Source of the DNA: an uncultured Anaerolineaceae bacterium
GTDB taxonomy: Bacteria > Chloroflexota > Anaerolineae > Anaerolineales > Anaerolineaceae
Reading direction: 5' to 3'
NCBI GenBank assembly: GCA_937890875.1
Contig: CALAEB010000192.1
Coordinates: 1 to 9,729 of the forward strand
Length of the DNA stretch: 9,729 nucleotides
Part shown: positions 1-6,175 of the stretch, piece by piece
Layout: each line of letters starts with the position of its first letter
Numbering within the stretch: position 1 is the stretch's first letter
Program-made: the position numbers and the translations under genes
The notes under the pieces: model-generated
What the model saw: only the letters and a program-made list of their open reading frames with translations
What the model was told of the DNA's origin: nothing
Databases searched by the model: none

Positions 1-248
1 GTCAACAGGATCGTCCCGCCGGTAACGATAATGCTGTTCAGAAAATAACGCCCCATATTCCCGACAGTCAGCGCGGCCTCATAATTCGACCACAGCCACT
101 GCCGCGGCAGGCCGATCATGTTCTCGCCGAATATCTCGCTGTTGTCTTTCAAGGAGAAGGTGAACATCCAGTAAAGCGGAAAAATCTGAACGAGTGACCA
201 GAAAATTAAAACGGCATAAACGAATTTATTCCCGATACCCTTTTTCAT
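1..248 (-). CDS. CUT1 sugar ABC transporter permease, MalG type (3' part missing)
   Basis: Membrane subunit of a carbohydrate importer, cut by the left window edge, so only the first 82 residues are visible. The start ATG (248-246) follows directly on the TAA stop of the MalF-type gene (251-249), which points to translational coupling. The protein begins MKKGIGNKFVYAVLIFWSLV and continues into FPLYWMFTFSLKDNSEIF. This is a first transmembrane helix followed by the aromatic YWMFTFSLK segment typical of MalG-type proteins. Further on, LPRQWLWSNYEAAL is the usual family segment before the second helix (FLNSIIVTGG). The EAA loop that contacts the ATPase lies outside the window. It would pair with the upstream MalF-type subunit and the solute-binding protein. 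The sugar cannot be read from this fragment. Confidence 0.9.
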   Translation of the reverse strand, partial: MKKGIGNKFVYAVLIFWSLVQIFPLYWMFTFSLKDNSEIFGENMIGLPRQWLWSNYEAALTVGNMGRYFLNSIIVTGGTILL

Positions 249-1130
249 TTAATACTCCTTCACCTTAAACAGCCGCTTGATCAGGATCGCGAAAAAGAAG
301 CAGAGGAAGATGATAAAAACCGCGATCGCGCTGCCGAAACCGTATTTATTCCGCCCGAAGATCTGCGCCACCATCAGCGTCGAAGGCACCTCGCTGGCAT
401 GCGCCGGGCCGCCGTTCGTCAGCACATAAATCAGGTCGAACGCTTTCAGTGAACCGGTCACCGCAAAGACCACGCAGACCTGAAGCACAGGACGCAGCAA
501 TGGAATGGTGATGTACCGCGCCAGACTGAACCCGGAGGCCCCGTCCATAATGGCCGCCTCATTAATTTCCTGGGAAATATTCTTGATGCCGGCGTACATC
601 AGGAGCATATGGTATCCGACATACTGCCAGAGGATCGGGATAAAGACCGCATACAGCGCCGTGTTCTGGTCGCCGAGCCAAACCCGGGTCCATTGATCCA
701 GTCCCAAAGCGCGCAGGCCGGCATTGATCAGGCCATAATCCGGGTTATAAATTTTCATCCACAGCTGGCCGATTACGACTGTCGAAATCAGGACCGGCGT
801 GAAAAATAATCCCACAAAGAATTTTTCCCCTTTCACGCCTCTTGCCAGAACAATGGCCAGGAACAGGGAAATCGGCAGCTGAATGACGACCGACAAAAAA
901 GCCAGCAGCAGCGCGTTTCGCAGCGTCTTGGGAAATCCGACCGATTTCGAAGTGAAAAGGTCGATATAATTCTTGAGGCCGACAAAGGTGCCTTCAGTGA
1001 TCCCGTCCCATTTGTAGAGACTGTAATTGATCGACAGGAAGATCGGAATAATGATAATGCCAACAAACAGCAGCACCGCCGGCAGCAGAAAGAGGATCAC
1101 CGCGATTCGATTCTGTCTGAAATTTCTCAT
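249..1130 (-). CDS. CUT1 sugar ABC transporter permease, MalF type
   Basis: Inner-membrane permease of a CUT1 carbohydrate importer, 293 aa, normal for the shorter MalF/UgpA/LacF-type subunits. It has an N-terminal helix at about 10-32, then NYSLYKWDG and FVGLKNYIDLF, which are typical of the family. Helices follow at about 72-97, 106-127, 158-180, 212-232 and 265-285. The cytoplasmic EAA loop is clear: EAAIMDGASG (191-200), then ITIPLLRPVL. The C-terminal part has FDLIYVLTNGGP (231-242), a CUT1 hallmark. The start ATG has an AGGAC ribosome site about 7 nt upstream. The gene lies 390 nt after the solute-binding gene and runs directly into the MalG-type gene. No ATPase gene is visible here, so the system may use a shared MsmX-type ATPase or one encoded beyond the left edge. 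Confidence 0.93.
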   Translation of the reverse strand: MRNFRQNRIAVILFLLPAVLLFVGIIIIPIFLSINYSLYKWDGITEGTFVGLKNYIDLFTSKSVGFPKTLRNALLLAFLSVVIQLPISLFLAIVLARGVKGEKFFVGLFFTPVLISTVVIGQLWMKIYNPDYGLINAGLRALGLDQWTRVWLGDQNTALYAVFIPILWQYVGYHMLLMYAGIKNISQEINEAAIMDGASGFSLARYITIPLLRPVLQVCVVFAVTGSLKAFDLIYVLTNGGPAHASEVPSTLMVAQIFGRNKYGFGSAIAVFIIFLCFFFAILIKRLFKVKEY

Positions 1131-1199
1131 AAAAGTCCTAAACCGTGTTGTTTAATTGTAGTCAAAACACTCCTTGAAGACAGGGAACCATACGCCAGG

Positions 1200-1347
1200 C
1201 CGGTAATTCGAGTTTTCGTTTTGAAAGAAAGATTCTCTGCAGTTGTTTTGTTTCCGCGCAAAACGCGGAAACAAAACAACTGCAAGCTTTCCGCTTATTC
1301 GAAACAGAGCCCCATATTTGGTTCGAGTGTCAAAAGTCGAATTACGG
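1200..1347. repeat. Fold-back (MITE-like) intergenic repeat, copy 1
   Basis: The outer arms are an imperfect inverted repeat. CGGTAATTCGAGTTTT at 1201-1216 pairs with 1332-1347 at 14 of 16 positions. The palindrome at 1238-1284 sits near the centre. In the same order and orientation this region shares several words with 2989-3072: CCGG(T)AATTCGA, TTTTGAAA(G/A)AAAG, TTCT and CCGCTTATT(T)CGAA. I infer two diverged copies of one small non-coding element. No target-site duplication was found. Confidence 0.45.
1238..1284. repeat. Perfect 21-bp inverted repeat with 5-nt loop
   Basis: GCAGTTGTTTTGTTTCCGCG at 1239-1258 is exactly complementary to 1264-1283, and the T/A pair 1238/1284 extends the stem to 21 bp. 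The loop is CAAAA (1259-1263). In the minus-strand transcript the stem is followed by AGAGAATCTTTC and not by a U-tract, so it is not a standard intrinsic terminator. In the sugar operon mRNA it would form a very stable hairpin between the solute-binding and permease genes. By analogy with REP hairpins between malE and malF in enteric bacteria, it could protect the upstream message from 3' decay. Confidence 0.85.
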
Positions 1348-1481
1348 AAAGAAGAAACTGCTGTTCTATTTTTCGGCAGCTTACTGACTTTCACATCCCA
1401 ATCATATTTTGAATTGCCGGCGACAGATATTTCAGATCATCGGGCAAAAGAGGCAGAATCCTATTCCGTCGGAAAGCGAAC

Positions 1482-1507
1482 GGGTGCCCGGCGGAAACCG
1501 GACACCC
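1482..1507 (-). terminator. Stem-loop after the solute-binding gene (attenuator or mRNA stabiliser)
   Basis: Thirteen nt after the TAA stop, GGGTGTCCGG and CCGGGCACCC in the transcript form a 10-bp stem with one G-U pair and a 6-nt loop. It is followed by GTTCGCTTTCC, a poor U-tract. Partial termination or protection from 3' exonucleases is more likely than a full stop, because the permease genes of the same transporter lie downstream. Confidence 0.5.
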
Positions 1508-1520
1508 ATCCAATTCTGGA

Positions 1521-2759
1521 TTAATTTTCCAGCTGTTCGGCCATCAATTCGGCAAATTCAGCCGGCGTGATGTTCTTCACATAGAGTTCCTGCAGCAGCG
1601 ACAGGTATTCACCGGCGTCTTCCGCTTCCATCAAAGTGTCAAACCAGAGCGTGAACGAGGTTGCGTTCTTTGCGTAATCGGCCACTTTTTGGGTCAGCGG
1701 ATTCACTTCGCTCGCGTCATAATCGACGGTCCAGGCCGGGACGCCGGCGCCGGAAAGATAAGCGTATTTGGAAACAGCCCGGCTGATCTCAAACGCGGCT
1801 TTGGCGGCCAGGTCAGGGCTCTTGGTGGAAGCTGAAACCATCAGCGTATCCGAAGCGCCGCCCATGAAATCGGTGATTTTCGCGTTTTCGGGATTAATCA
1901 CCGGGATCGGAGCCACGTCGAAATCTTCCGGATTCTCCGGATCGGTCTGGATTGAGCCGGCCATCCAGGAACCGGTGGTAAACATCGCAACCGTTCCATT
2001 GTAGAATAACTGGCTGGCCTCATCGTTGGAAATGCCGGTGGCGGAGCCAACAAACGCGCCCATATCCACCAATTCCATCAATTTTTCCGTTGCGGCAACA
2101 AAGTCCAGATCGTTATAACTCTGACCTTCTTTCTTGAGCGCAGCGGCGACTTTCTGCGGACCGGCCGACTTCAAGGTCAGCGCGTCATGCGTCATAGCCA
2201 GCACCCAGGTGTCGCGAACGGAGATGCCGATCGGTGTGACGCCGTCATCCAGGAATGCCTGGCAAACTGTGACCCAATCCTCGAAGGTTTCAGGCGCCGT
2301 CAGTCCGCGTTCCTCAAACATCTTGCGATTGTAGAACATGACGGAAACCGGAGTCACATAGGAAACGCCGTACAATTTGCCATCATAAATCACATTGCCG
2401 AGCGCCGCTTTGGTGATCCCGTCCGCATAAGCGTCATAATAGGCATCCAGCGGAAGCACTTTCCCGGATTCAACAAACGCGCTGGAAAAACCGCCGCCCC
2501 AGGTGAAGAAAATATCCGGCAGATCATTGGCCGCGACCGCGGATTTGATCTTCGTTTTATAGGATTCATTCTCAAAAGTTTCCATCTTGATCGTGACATC
2601 CGGATTCGCTTCTTCAAATTCTTCAATCGCCCGGATATAGGCCGGATGGAAGGCGTCACTTTCCGTGGCGATCGTCCAAAGCGTAATCTCTTCAGCGCTC
2701 ACTCCGATAAAAGAACAGCAGAGCAAGGCAAAGACAGCCAATAACAAATACTTCTTCAT
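1521..2759 (-). CDS. Extracellular sugar-binding protein of CUT1 ABC transporter (SBP family 1)
   Basis: Exported binding protein that delivers a carbohydrate to the MalF/MalG-type permeases downstream, 412 aa. I chose the ATG at 2759 because AGGAGG lies just upstream; a longer reading from a TTG at 2774 would place the ribosome site inside the gene. The signal peptide is MKKYLLLAVFALLCCSFIGV, with likely signal peptidase I cleavage after VSA (residue 22). LLCC is not a proper lipobox because Leu stands at -1. The mature protein starts EEITLWTIATESD, then FEEANPDVTIKMETF and LPDIFFTWGGGFSSAF, the classic family 1 opening. Later GTVAMFTTGSWMAGSI and FMGGASDTLMVSAST are also typical. Such proteins are usually lipoproteins in monoderm bacteria, so peptidase I processing hints at a periplasm, though weakly. 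The ligand is not predictable. Confidence 0.95.
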   Translation of the reverse strand: MKKYLLLAVFALLCCSFIGVSAEEITLWTIATESDAFHPAYIRAIEEFEEANPDVTIKMETFENESYKTKIKSAVAANDLPDIFFTWGGGFSSAFVESGKVLPLDAYYDAYADGITKAALGNVIYDGKLYGVSYVTPVSVMFYNRKMFEERGLTAPETFEDWVTVCQAFLDDGVTPIGISVRDTWVLAMTHDALTLKSAGPQKVAAALKKEGQSYNDLDFVAATEKLMELVDMGAFVGSATGISNDEASQLFYNGTVAMFTTGSWMAGSIQTDPENPEDFDVAPIPVINPENAKITDFMGGASDTLMVSASTKSPDLAAKAAFEISRAVSKYAYLSGAGVPAWTVDYDASEVNPLTQKVADYAKNATSFTLWFDTLMEAEDAGEYLSLLQELYVKNITPAEFAELMAEQLEN

Positions 2760-2792
2760 TTTTCTCCTCCTCAAGAACTGAAAAATTATTTC

Positions 2793-2877
2793 CGGTATCC
2801 GAATCAGCAGGACAGGCAGTTTTCACAACAAATGATCGTTTTTTATGCTGATACTTTTAAAAAGATCCGAGATACCG
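2793..2877 (-). promoter_or_regulatory. Possible structured 5' leader of the sugar operon
   Basis: The inferred leader has two nested perfect 7-bp complementarities: 2793-2799 with 2871-2877, and 2803-2809 with 2846-2852. If formed, the fold closes the 5' end and leaves the AGGAGG site (about 2765-2770) single-stranded. It matches no riboswitch class I recognise, and arms this short can occur by chance. Confidence 0.25.
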
Positions 2878-2888
2878 ACGTTAATTCA

Positions 2889-2894
2889 ATTATA
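2889..2894 (-). promoter_or_regulatory. -10 box of the sugar operon promoter
   Basis: A perfect TATAAT lies about 130 nt upstream of the solute-binding start. The best -35 candidate (TTCAAC at 2916-2911, 16-nt spacer) is poor, as expected for an activator-dependent promoter. The direct repeats at 2916-2951 abut this -35 position. Confidence 0.6.
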
Positions 2895-2915
2895 TGGAGC
2901 GGTTCCGAATGTTGA

Positions 2916-2951
2916 ATGGACAATTTTTACATCGATATGGAAAATTTTTAC
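2916..2951 (-). promoter_or_regulatory. Paired 15-bp direct repeats, likely AraC-type activator site
   Basis: On the minus strand GTAAAAATTTTCCAT (2951-2937) and GTAAAAATTGTCCAT (2930-2916) differ at one position and start 21 bp apart, two helical turns. The proximal copy touches the -35 region of the TATAAT promoter. Direct half-sites at 21-bp pitch against -35 are the known layout of AraC-family activator sites such as araI1-I2, and AraC-type regulators commonly control CUT1 sugar operons. No regulator gene is visible in the window. Confidence 0.6.
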
Positions 2952-2988
2952 TTGTTTTTTTAATGCGGCATCCACCGGAACGAAGAGA

Positions 2989-3072
2989 CCGGAATTCGAA
3001 TTTTGAAAAAAAGTTCTGCCACTGTCTTGTTTCTTATTCGAAAAGAACCCGCTTATTTCGAATTGCCGCCGG
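2989..3072. repeat. Fold-back (MITE-like) intergenic repeat, copy 2 (degenerate)
   Basis: The left end CCGGAATTCGAA (2989-3000) is matched by an inverted right end TTCGAATTGCCGCCGG (3057-3072), which shares TTCGAATT and CCGG with a 4-nt insertion. Internal words TTTTGAAAAAAAG, TTCT and CCGCTTATTTCGAA occur in the same order as in 1200-1303. CTTATTCGAAA at 3033-3043 is identical to 1294-1304. This copy lacks the 21-bp palindrome of copy 1. Confidence 0.4.
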
Positions 3073-3152
3073 AGAAAAAATAACCCGCTTTCCCTGCGTG
3101 ATCGCGTCAGAATAAGGTGCTTAACGCAATCCGGAAAGAGCGGAACGGGTGC

Positions 3153-3199
3153 AAAAAAAGTTTGACCGGCAAAAGAGCAGGAATCTGTTTGCCGGTCAA
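3153..3199 (-). terminator. Rho-independent terminator of the GlsB-like gene
   Basis: In the minus-strand transcript TTGACCGGCAAA (3199-3188) pairs perfectly with TTTGCCGGTCAA (3173-3162). The 12-bp stem has a 14-nt loop and is followed by AC and seven consecutive T (3159-3153). It starts about 28 nt after the stop codon and separates this gene from the sugar operon promoter. Confidence 0.85.
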
Positions 3200-3227
3200 G
3201 AAAGGAAAGTTGTATAAACCGATAATA

Positions 3228-3485
3228 TCAATTCTTTTTGATCAACCCAATAATAAACAGCAAAACAATCGAGCCGATCAACGCCGTTACAAGCGAACCG
3301 AACGCGCCGCTTCCGGTGGAAACGCCGACAAAATTAAACAGCCATCCGCCGACATACGCGCCGATTACACCGACAATCAGGTTCCCAACCAGGCCGAAAC
3401 CGCCGCCCTTCATGATTTTCCCGGCCAGCCAACCCGCGACCAGCCCGATGATCAAAAACAAAAATAAACCTAATTCACTTGCCAT
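3228..3485 (-). CDS. GlsB/YeaQ/YmgE-type small membrane protein (transglycosylase-associated family)
   Basis: Small integral membrane protein of 85 aa, the usual size of this family, with three predicted helices at about 4-24, 30-51 and 60-82. The glycine pattern is diagnostic: GLVAGWLAGKIMKGGGFG, then GNLIVGVIGAYVGGWLF, then a glycine-containing third helix ending in LIKKN. The start has AAGGAG about 9 nt upstream. Members are annotated as stress-response membrane proteins in enteric bacteria, but their biochemical function is unknown. It is flanked by its own TATAAT box and a strong terminator, so it is probably transcribed alone, separately from the redox operon upstream and the sugar operon downstream. 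Confidence 0.9.
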   Translation of the reverse strand: MASELGLFLFLIIGLVAGWLAGKIMKGGGFGLVGNLIVGVIGAYVGGWLFNFVGVSTGSGAFGSLVTALIGSIVLLFIIGLIKKN

Positions 3486-3526
3486 GTTCCAACTCCTTTT
3501 TGAAATAAAAATCTTTTCATAACTTT

Positions 3527-3532
3527 ATTATA
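3527..3532 (-). promoter_or_regulatory. -10 box of the GlsB-like gene
   Basis: A perfect TATAAT on the minus strand lies about 41 nt upstream of the start codon in an AT-rich stretch. The -35 region 16-18 nt further up (around 3549-3556, CGGAAAT) does not resemble TTGACA and there is no TGn extension, so either an activator or another sigma factor may be involved. Confidence 0.5.
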
Positions 3533-3588
3533 GTTAGATATACGGTTTATTTCCGTTTTTCGCGCAACCTGGCAGCATTTCGAAACAT

Positions 3589-3620
3589 AAAAAAGATAAT
3601 TCGCATCGGGAAAAAGATGC
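3589..3620 (-). terminator. Weak candidate terminator after the second ABC ATPase
   Basis: In the transcript GCATC (3620-3616) and GATGC (3607-3603) form a 5-bp stem with an 8-nt loop, followed after GAATTATC by six T (3594-3589). The stem is short and the U-tract is displaced by 8 nt, so termination may be inefficient. It is the only candidate between this operon and the GlsB-like gene. Confidence 0.3.
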
Positions 3621-3633
3621 AAACCTACCCGTT

Positions 3634-4326
3634 TCACCCAAAAGGAGCCTCAGCCGACAGGCACTCCGCCAGCCTGCCGGAATCCATCTTCAGCACACGG
3701 TTCCCAAACCCCAAGGCATCCAATTCATGCGTGACGATCAGGACCGTTGTCCCGGTCTGATGGATCCGTGAAAACAACTGCATTACCTCGGCAGCCGATT
3801 TCACGTCCAGATCCGACGTCGGTTCATCCGCGATCAGAATATCCGGTGAATTCACCAACGCCCGCGCGATAAAGACCCGCCGCAGTTCTCCGCCGGAAAG
3901 CTGAGCCGGATACATATCCGCCAGGTGCTGCAATCCCACCTCCTCCAGCAGAAAAGAAGCCCTCCCGGAGATGTCCCCTTCCCGCTTGTCCAGGAAAAAG
4001 GGCAGCCGGACATTATCAAAAACAGAGAAATTCGCGAGCGCGCTGACGCCCTGCGGGACATATCCGATGCGGGCATTCCGCAGCCGGGACAGGTCATCAT
4101 CCGGTAAATTTTCCAGGCTTATCCCGTCAAAAAAGACACTGCCGGAGGTTGGTTTCAGCAGTCCCGTCAGCATATTGAGGAACGTGCTTTTCCCGCTGCC
4201 CGAGCGGCCGATAATGCTGATAAATTCGCCCGCCGCGACCGACAGGCTGACGTGATCCACAGCGGTAAACGTATTCTCCCCGCGACGGTATTCTTTCGTG
4301 AGTTGATCCACTTCCAGCAGCATCAT
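3634..4326 (-). CDS. ABC transporter ATP-binding protein (LolD/MacB/FtsE type)
   Basis: Cytoplasmic ATPase that drives the FtsX-type permease encoded immediately upstream, 230 aa, normal for the family. All nucleotide-binding motifs are intact: Walker A GRSGSGKST (40-48), Q-loop YVPQG (Q92), signature LSGGELRR (143-150), Walker B ILIADEPTSDLD (163-174) and the H-loop histidine in VTHE (H200). The ATG overlaps the permease TGA in an ATGA arrangement, so the two are translationally coupled and very likely form one complex. A second in-frame ATG follows directly. The signature reads GGELRR where many LolD-type proteins have GGEQQR. FtsE, LolD and MacB subfamilies cannot be separated from sequence alone. 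It is the last gene of the redox operon. Confidence 0.94.
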   Translation of the reverse strand: MMLLEVDQLTKEYRRGENTFTAVDHVSLSVAAGEFISIIGRSGSGKSTFLNMLTGLLKPTSGSVFFDGISLENLPDDDLSRLRNARIGYVPQGVSALANFSVFDNVRLPFFLDKREGDISGRASFLLEEVGLQHLADMYPAQLSGGELRRVFIARALVNSPDILIADEPTSDLDVKSAAEVMQLFSRIHQTGTTVLIVTHELDALGFGNRVLKMDSGRLAECLSAEAPFG

Positions 4327-5534
4327 TCGTTCTCCCGTATAGCGGTATAGATCTCAAATTTTCCCAATTTCAGCGCCGTACAGAGCGCCGCCAACGGCCC
4401 GGTCAGAAAAGAGATCAAAAAACTGATTCCCGCCGCGGCCAGAATAACACCGACAGACGGCTGCAGATACGGCAGATTCACAATTGACTGAATATAGGTG
4501 CTGAACGGGAATACGACCAGTGCCGCAGCAGCAATACCGCTTAACGATCCGGCAAGACTGATCAGCACGGACTCCATCATCACCAGCCCGGCCAGTTTGC
4601 CCTTGGTCGCACCCAGAACCCGGTAGAGACTGAACTCTTTCCTTCGCTCACTGAACGTCACCGAAAAGACAACGCCCAGCACGACCACGGACAGGACCCC
4701 AAGGACTGCAGCCAGAATGACAATATAGACCGTTAAGCCGTTCAAACTGCCGGAAACGTCACTGATCACGTTTTTCGCCACGACTACATGAACACCTTCA
4801 AGCGCATATGCCTGAAGAATCCTGTTCGCAACCTCTTTGACATCATATCCGTTCGCAAGCTTGATCATCACCGAAGAAATCAGATTTTCGTCCTGTGCGA
4901 CCGGATTTTCCTGAAGCCTTTCCGATTCCCTGGCCGCCTTCCTGGCCGTATCCAGATTCATGAATACGCTCGTATCGAACCCCATGCCGGTTTTGTCCAG
5001 CCGCGCGGCCACCCGGAAGGTAATGCCGAAAAATTTCAGCATCTGTCCGGGCTCGGCATTGATACTGCTGCCGACGTAAATATCCCCTTCAGCCAGCGGG
5101 TCACCAACCTGAGAAGACAGCCACGGCTGGATAATAAAATCCGTCTCCGGATCATACCCGATTAATTGGATCGGGTATGAACAGCATCCGGCACGTAGCG
5201 TGGCAATATAAATCTGCGGTGAAGTCCGCTGTACGCCCTCGATTCCGGCGACGTCATCCGTTACGCCGGAATCAAAATAAAAGGTGCTTGGTTCGCCTCT
5301 CAGCAGCGCGCTCTGCAGATCCGCTTCATAACCATAAGGTACCGCCATAATATCCGCGCCCAGCCGGTTCGACAGGCTGGTCACCCCGTTTTCAAGGCTC
5401 TTAATCAGGATCGCCCCGCCGAACAACATGAAAGAAAACAACGCCGAGAGCAGGATCAAGCTGAGGCTCCGCCCTTTTTTCCGCCGGAGATTATTCAGCG
5501 CGATCACATAAGTTGTCAAAGACAATTGCTTCAC
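4323..5534 (-). CDS. FtsX/MacB-type ABC permease with extracytoplasmic Cys-Cys pair
   Basis: Membrane subunit of 403 aa with the FtsX/MacB plan: one N-terminal helix (about 25-45), a large extracytoplasmic domain (about 46-265), then three helices (about 267-292, 318-345 and 362-384). The cytoplasmic segment SERRKEFSLYRVLGATKGKL (295-314) is the conserved ATPase-coupling loop. Such proteins usually transmit mechanical force or extrude substrates and do not form an import channel. In the extracytoplasmic domain AGCCSYPIQLIGYDPETDF carries adjacent cysteines C117-C118, a possible metal or redox site. The start is GTG, overlapping the DUF4418 stop as GTGA, and the gene overlaps its own ATPase downstream by 4 nt. 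DUF4418, permease and ATPase thus form one coupled block. The substrate is unknown; a role with the flavin lipoprotein is inferred from context. Confidence 0.9.
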   Translation of the reverse strand: MKQLSLTTYVIALNNLRRKKGRSLSLILLSALFSFMLFGGAILIKSLENGVTSLSNRLGADIMAVPYGYEADLQSALLRGEPSTFYFDSGVTDDVAGIEGVQRTSPQIYIATLRAGCCSYPIQLIGYDPETDFIIQPWLSSQVGDPLAEGDIYVGSSINAEPGQMLKFFGITFRVAARLDKTGMGFDTSVFMNLDTARKAARESERLQENPVAQDENLISSVMIKLANGYDVKEVANRILQAYALEGVHVVVAKNVISDVSGSLNGLTVYIVILAAVLGVLSVVVLGVVFSVTFSERRKEFSLYRVLGATKGKLAGLVMMESVLISLAGSLSGIAAAALVVFPFSTYIQSIVNLPYLQPSVGVILAAAGISFLISFLTGPLAALCTALKLGKFEIYTAIRENE

Positions 5535-5971
5535 AAAGACGCCTTCGTTGTTCCGGAGCCGACTTCACCGGCGCTGAAAAAACTCACGACGCAAAAGAGG
5601 ATCAAAAGCGCATGCAAAACATATAATGCGGGGAAAGTGGTCGTCCGGCAAGTCATTGTTTCCATCGCGCAGCCGCCGATCAGAAAAGCGGGGACAGCAA
5701 TCCCGACCAGGCTTGTCAGGAGCGTGGAAACGGATATGAATTTCCGGGTCTCGGCGGATTTTGCAAAAAACAGCAGCAAGCCGCCGCAGAGGATGAGAAA
5801 ACCGATCCCGATTTCCGCTCTGCCGCTCCAAAAACATTTCATCGGGACTGTCCCGCCGTCGACCAATTCAAGCATATGGCTGCATGGCGGAAAAATCACC
5901 GTCGGAACCAGAATCACCAGCAGCCCCCAAACAGACACAATCAACCCTTTCAGATTTCTATTTTTCATCAT
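5531..5971 (-). CDS. DUF4418-family membrane protein
   Basis: Four-helix membrane protein of 146 aa, recognised as DUF4418 from its size, topology and the segment MKCFWSGRAEIGIG after the first loop. Predicted helices are at about 9-27, 53-70, 80-99 and 114-133. With the N-terminus inside, both short outer loops carry cysteine pairs: C30 (PPCSHM) with C46 (MKCFW), and C101 (GGCAMET) with C108 (MTCRTT). All four would face the outside near the membrane, suggesting metal binding or thiol redox. The biochemical function of the family is unknown to me; it is often found beside FtsX-type ABC genes. Two ATGs are adjacent (5971 and 5968) behind a weak AGAAG site, so the start is uncertain by one codon. 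The stop overlaps the GTG start of the permease. Confidence 0.8.
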   Translation of the reverse strand: MMKNRNLKGLIVSVWGLLVILVPTVIFPPCSHMLELVDGGTVPMKCFWSGRAEIGIGFLILCGGLLLFFAKSAETRKFISVSTLLTSLVGIAVPAFLIGGCAMETMTCRTTTFPALYVLHALLILFCVVSFFSAGEVGSGTTKASL

Positions 5972-6173
5972 TTTTCTTCTTTTCCCGGACCAATCGTCCG
6001 AAATTTATTGTGTGAATCGGCGTCCGCGAGCACAGGACCATGATTGTTTTTTCCATAAAAACAACCGCACCGATACCCAATACGCAGCCCAATCCGGTTT
6101 CCCGGAACAGAACGCCGGTTTGTCCAAACAAGTCCTCAGCGATTCGACGTTCAGCACTCGAACCGCATTTCAA
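5958..6173 (-). CDS. Doubtful small ORF between apbE and the DUF4418 gene
   Basis: A 71-codon reading frame fills most of the 223-nt gap between apbE and the DUF4418 gene and overlaps the latter by 14 nt. It starts with TTG and has no good ribosome site. The middle is mildly hydrophobic (TGLGCVLGIGAVVFMEKTIM) and the end is very basic (VREKKKNDEK). I recognise no family. It could be a small membrane protein, the decayed remnant of a gene, or chance. Its position in a compact operon and its overlap with the next start are the only arguments for it. Confidence 0.25.
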   Translation of the reverse strand: MKCGSSAERRIAEDLFGQTGVLFRETGLGCVLGIGAVVFMEKTIMVLCSRTPIHTINFGRLVREKKKNDEK

Positions 6174-6175
6174 AT

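Larger units (their letters stand above)
1131..1520. other. Intercistronic region between solute-binding and permease genes
   Basis: This 390-nt gap inside the apparent sugar operon holds no convincing gene. Reading in transcript direction it contains a GC-rich stem-loop just after the solute-binding stop (1507-1482), a stretch with no recognised feature (about 1348-1480), a fold-back repeat (1347-1200) with a 21-bp perfect palindrome at its core, and the ribosome site of the permease gene. Short ORFs in it overlap the palindrome on both strands and have no domain-like composition. A TACAAT sequence near 1156 lacks a good -35 partner, so I do not call a second promoter. Confidence 0.6.
2775..3227. 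other. Intergenic region upstream of the sugar operon
   Basis: This 453-nt stretch contains no convincing gene. In minus-strand order it holds the terminator of the GlsB-like gene (3199-3153), about 80 nt where I see nothing (3073-3150), a diverged fold-back repeat (3072-2989), two 15-bp direct repeats (2951-2916), a TATAAT box (2894-2889) and a leader of roughly 120 nt. The plus-strand ORFs at 2894-3115 and 3117-3467 run across these signals or antisense to the GlsB-like gene. Confidence 0.6.

Noticed and set aside
1238..1284. 21-bp palindrome as an intrinsic terminator
   Set aside because: No U-tract follows the stem on the minus strand, and permease genes of the same system lie downstream. 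On the plus strand no gene precedes it.
1152..1524. Short ORFs on both strands in the gap between solute-binding and permease genes
   Set aside because: They run through the palindrome and fold-back repeat and show no signal, domain or ribosome site.
2187..2744. Plus-strand ORF of 185 codons antisense to the solute-binding gene
   Set aside because: It is a shadow of the signal-peptide-bearing binding protein and has no domain-like features.
2720..2751. Lipobox in the solute-binding protein signal (LLCC)
   Set aside because: Leu at position -1 to the cysteine is not accepted by lipoprotein signal peptidase, while VSA-EE downstream is a good signal peptidase I site.
2760..2774. Upstream TTG start for the solute-binding gene
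   Set aside because: The extra codons coincide with the AGGAGG ribosome site; the ATG at 2759 gives a normal signal peptide.
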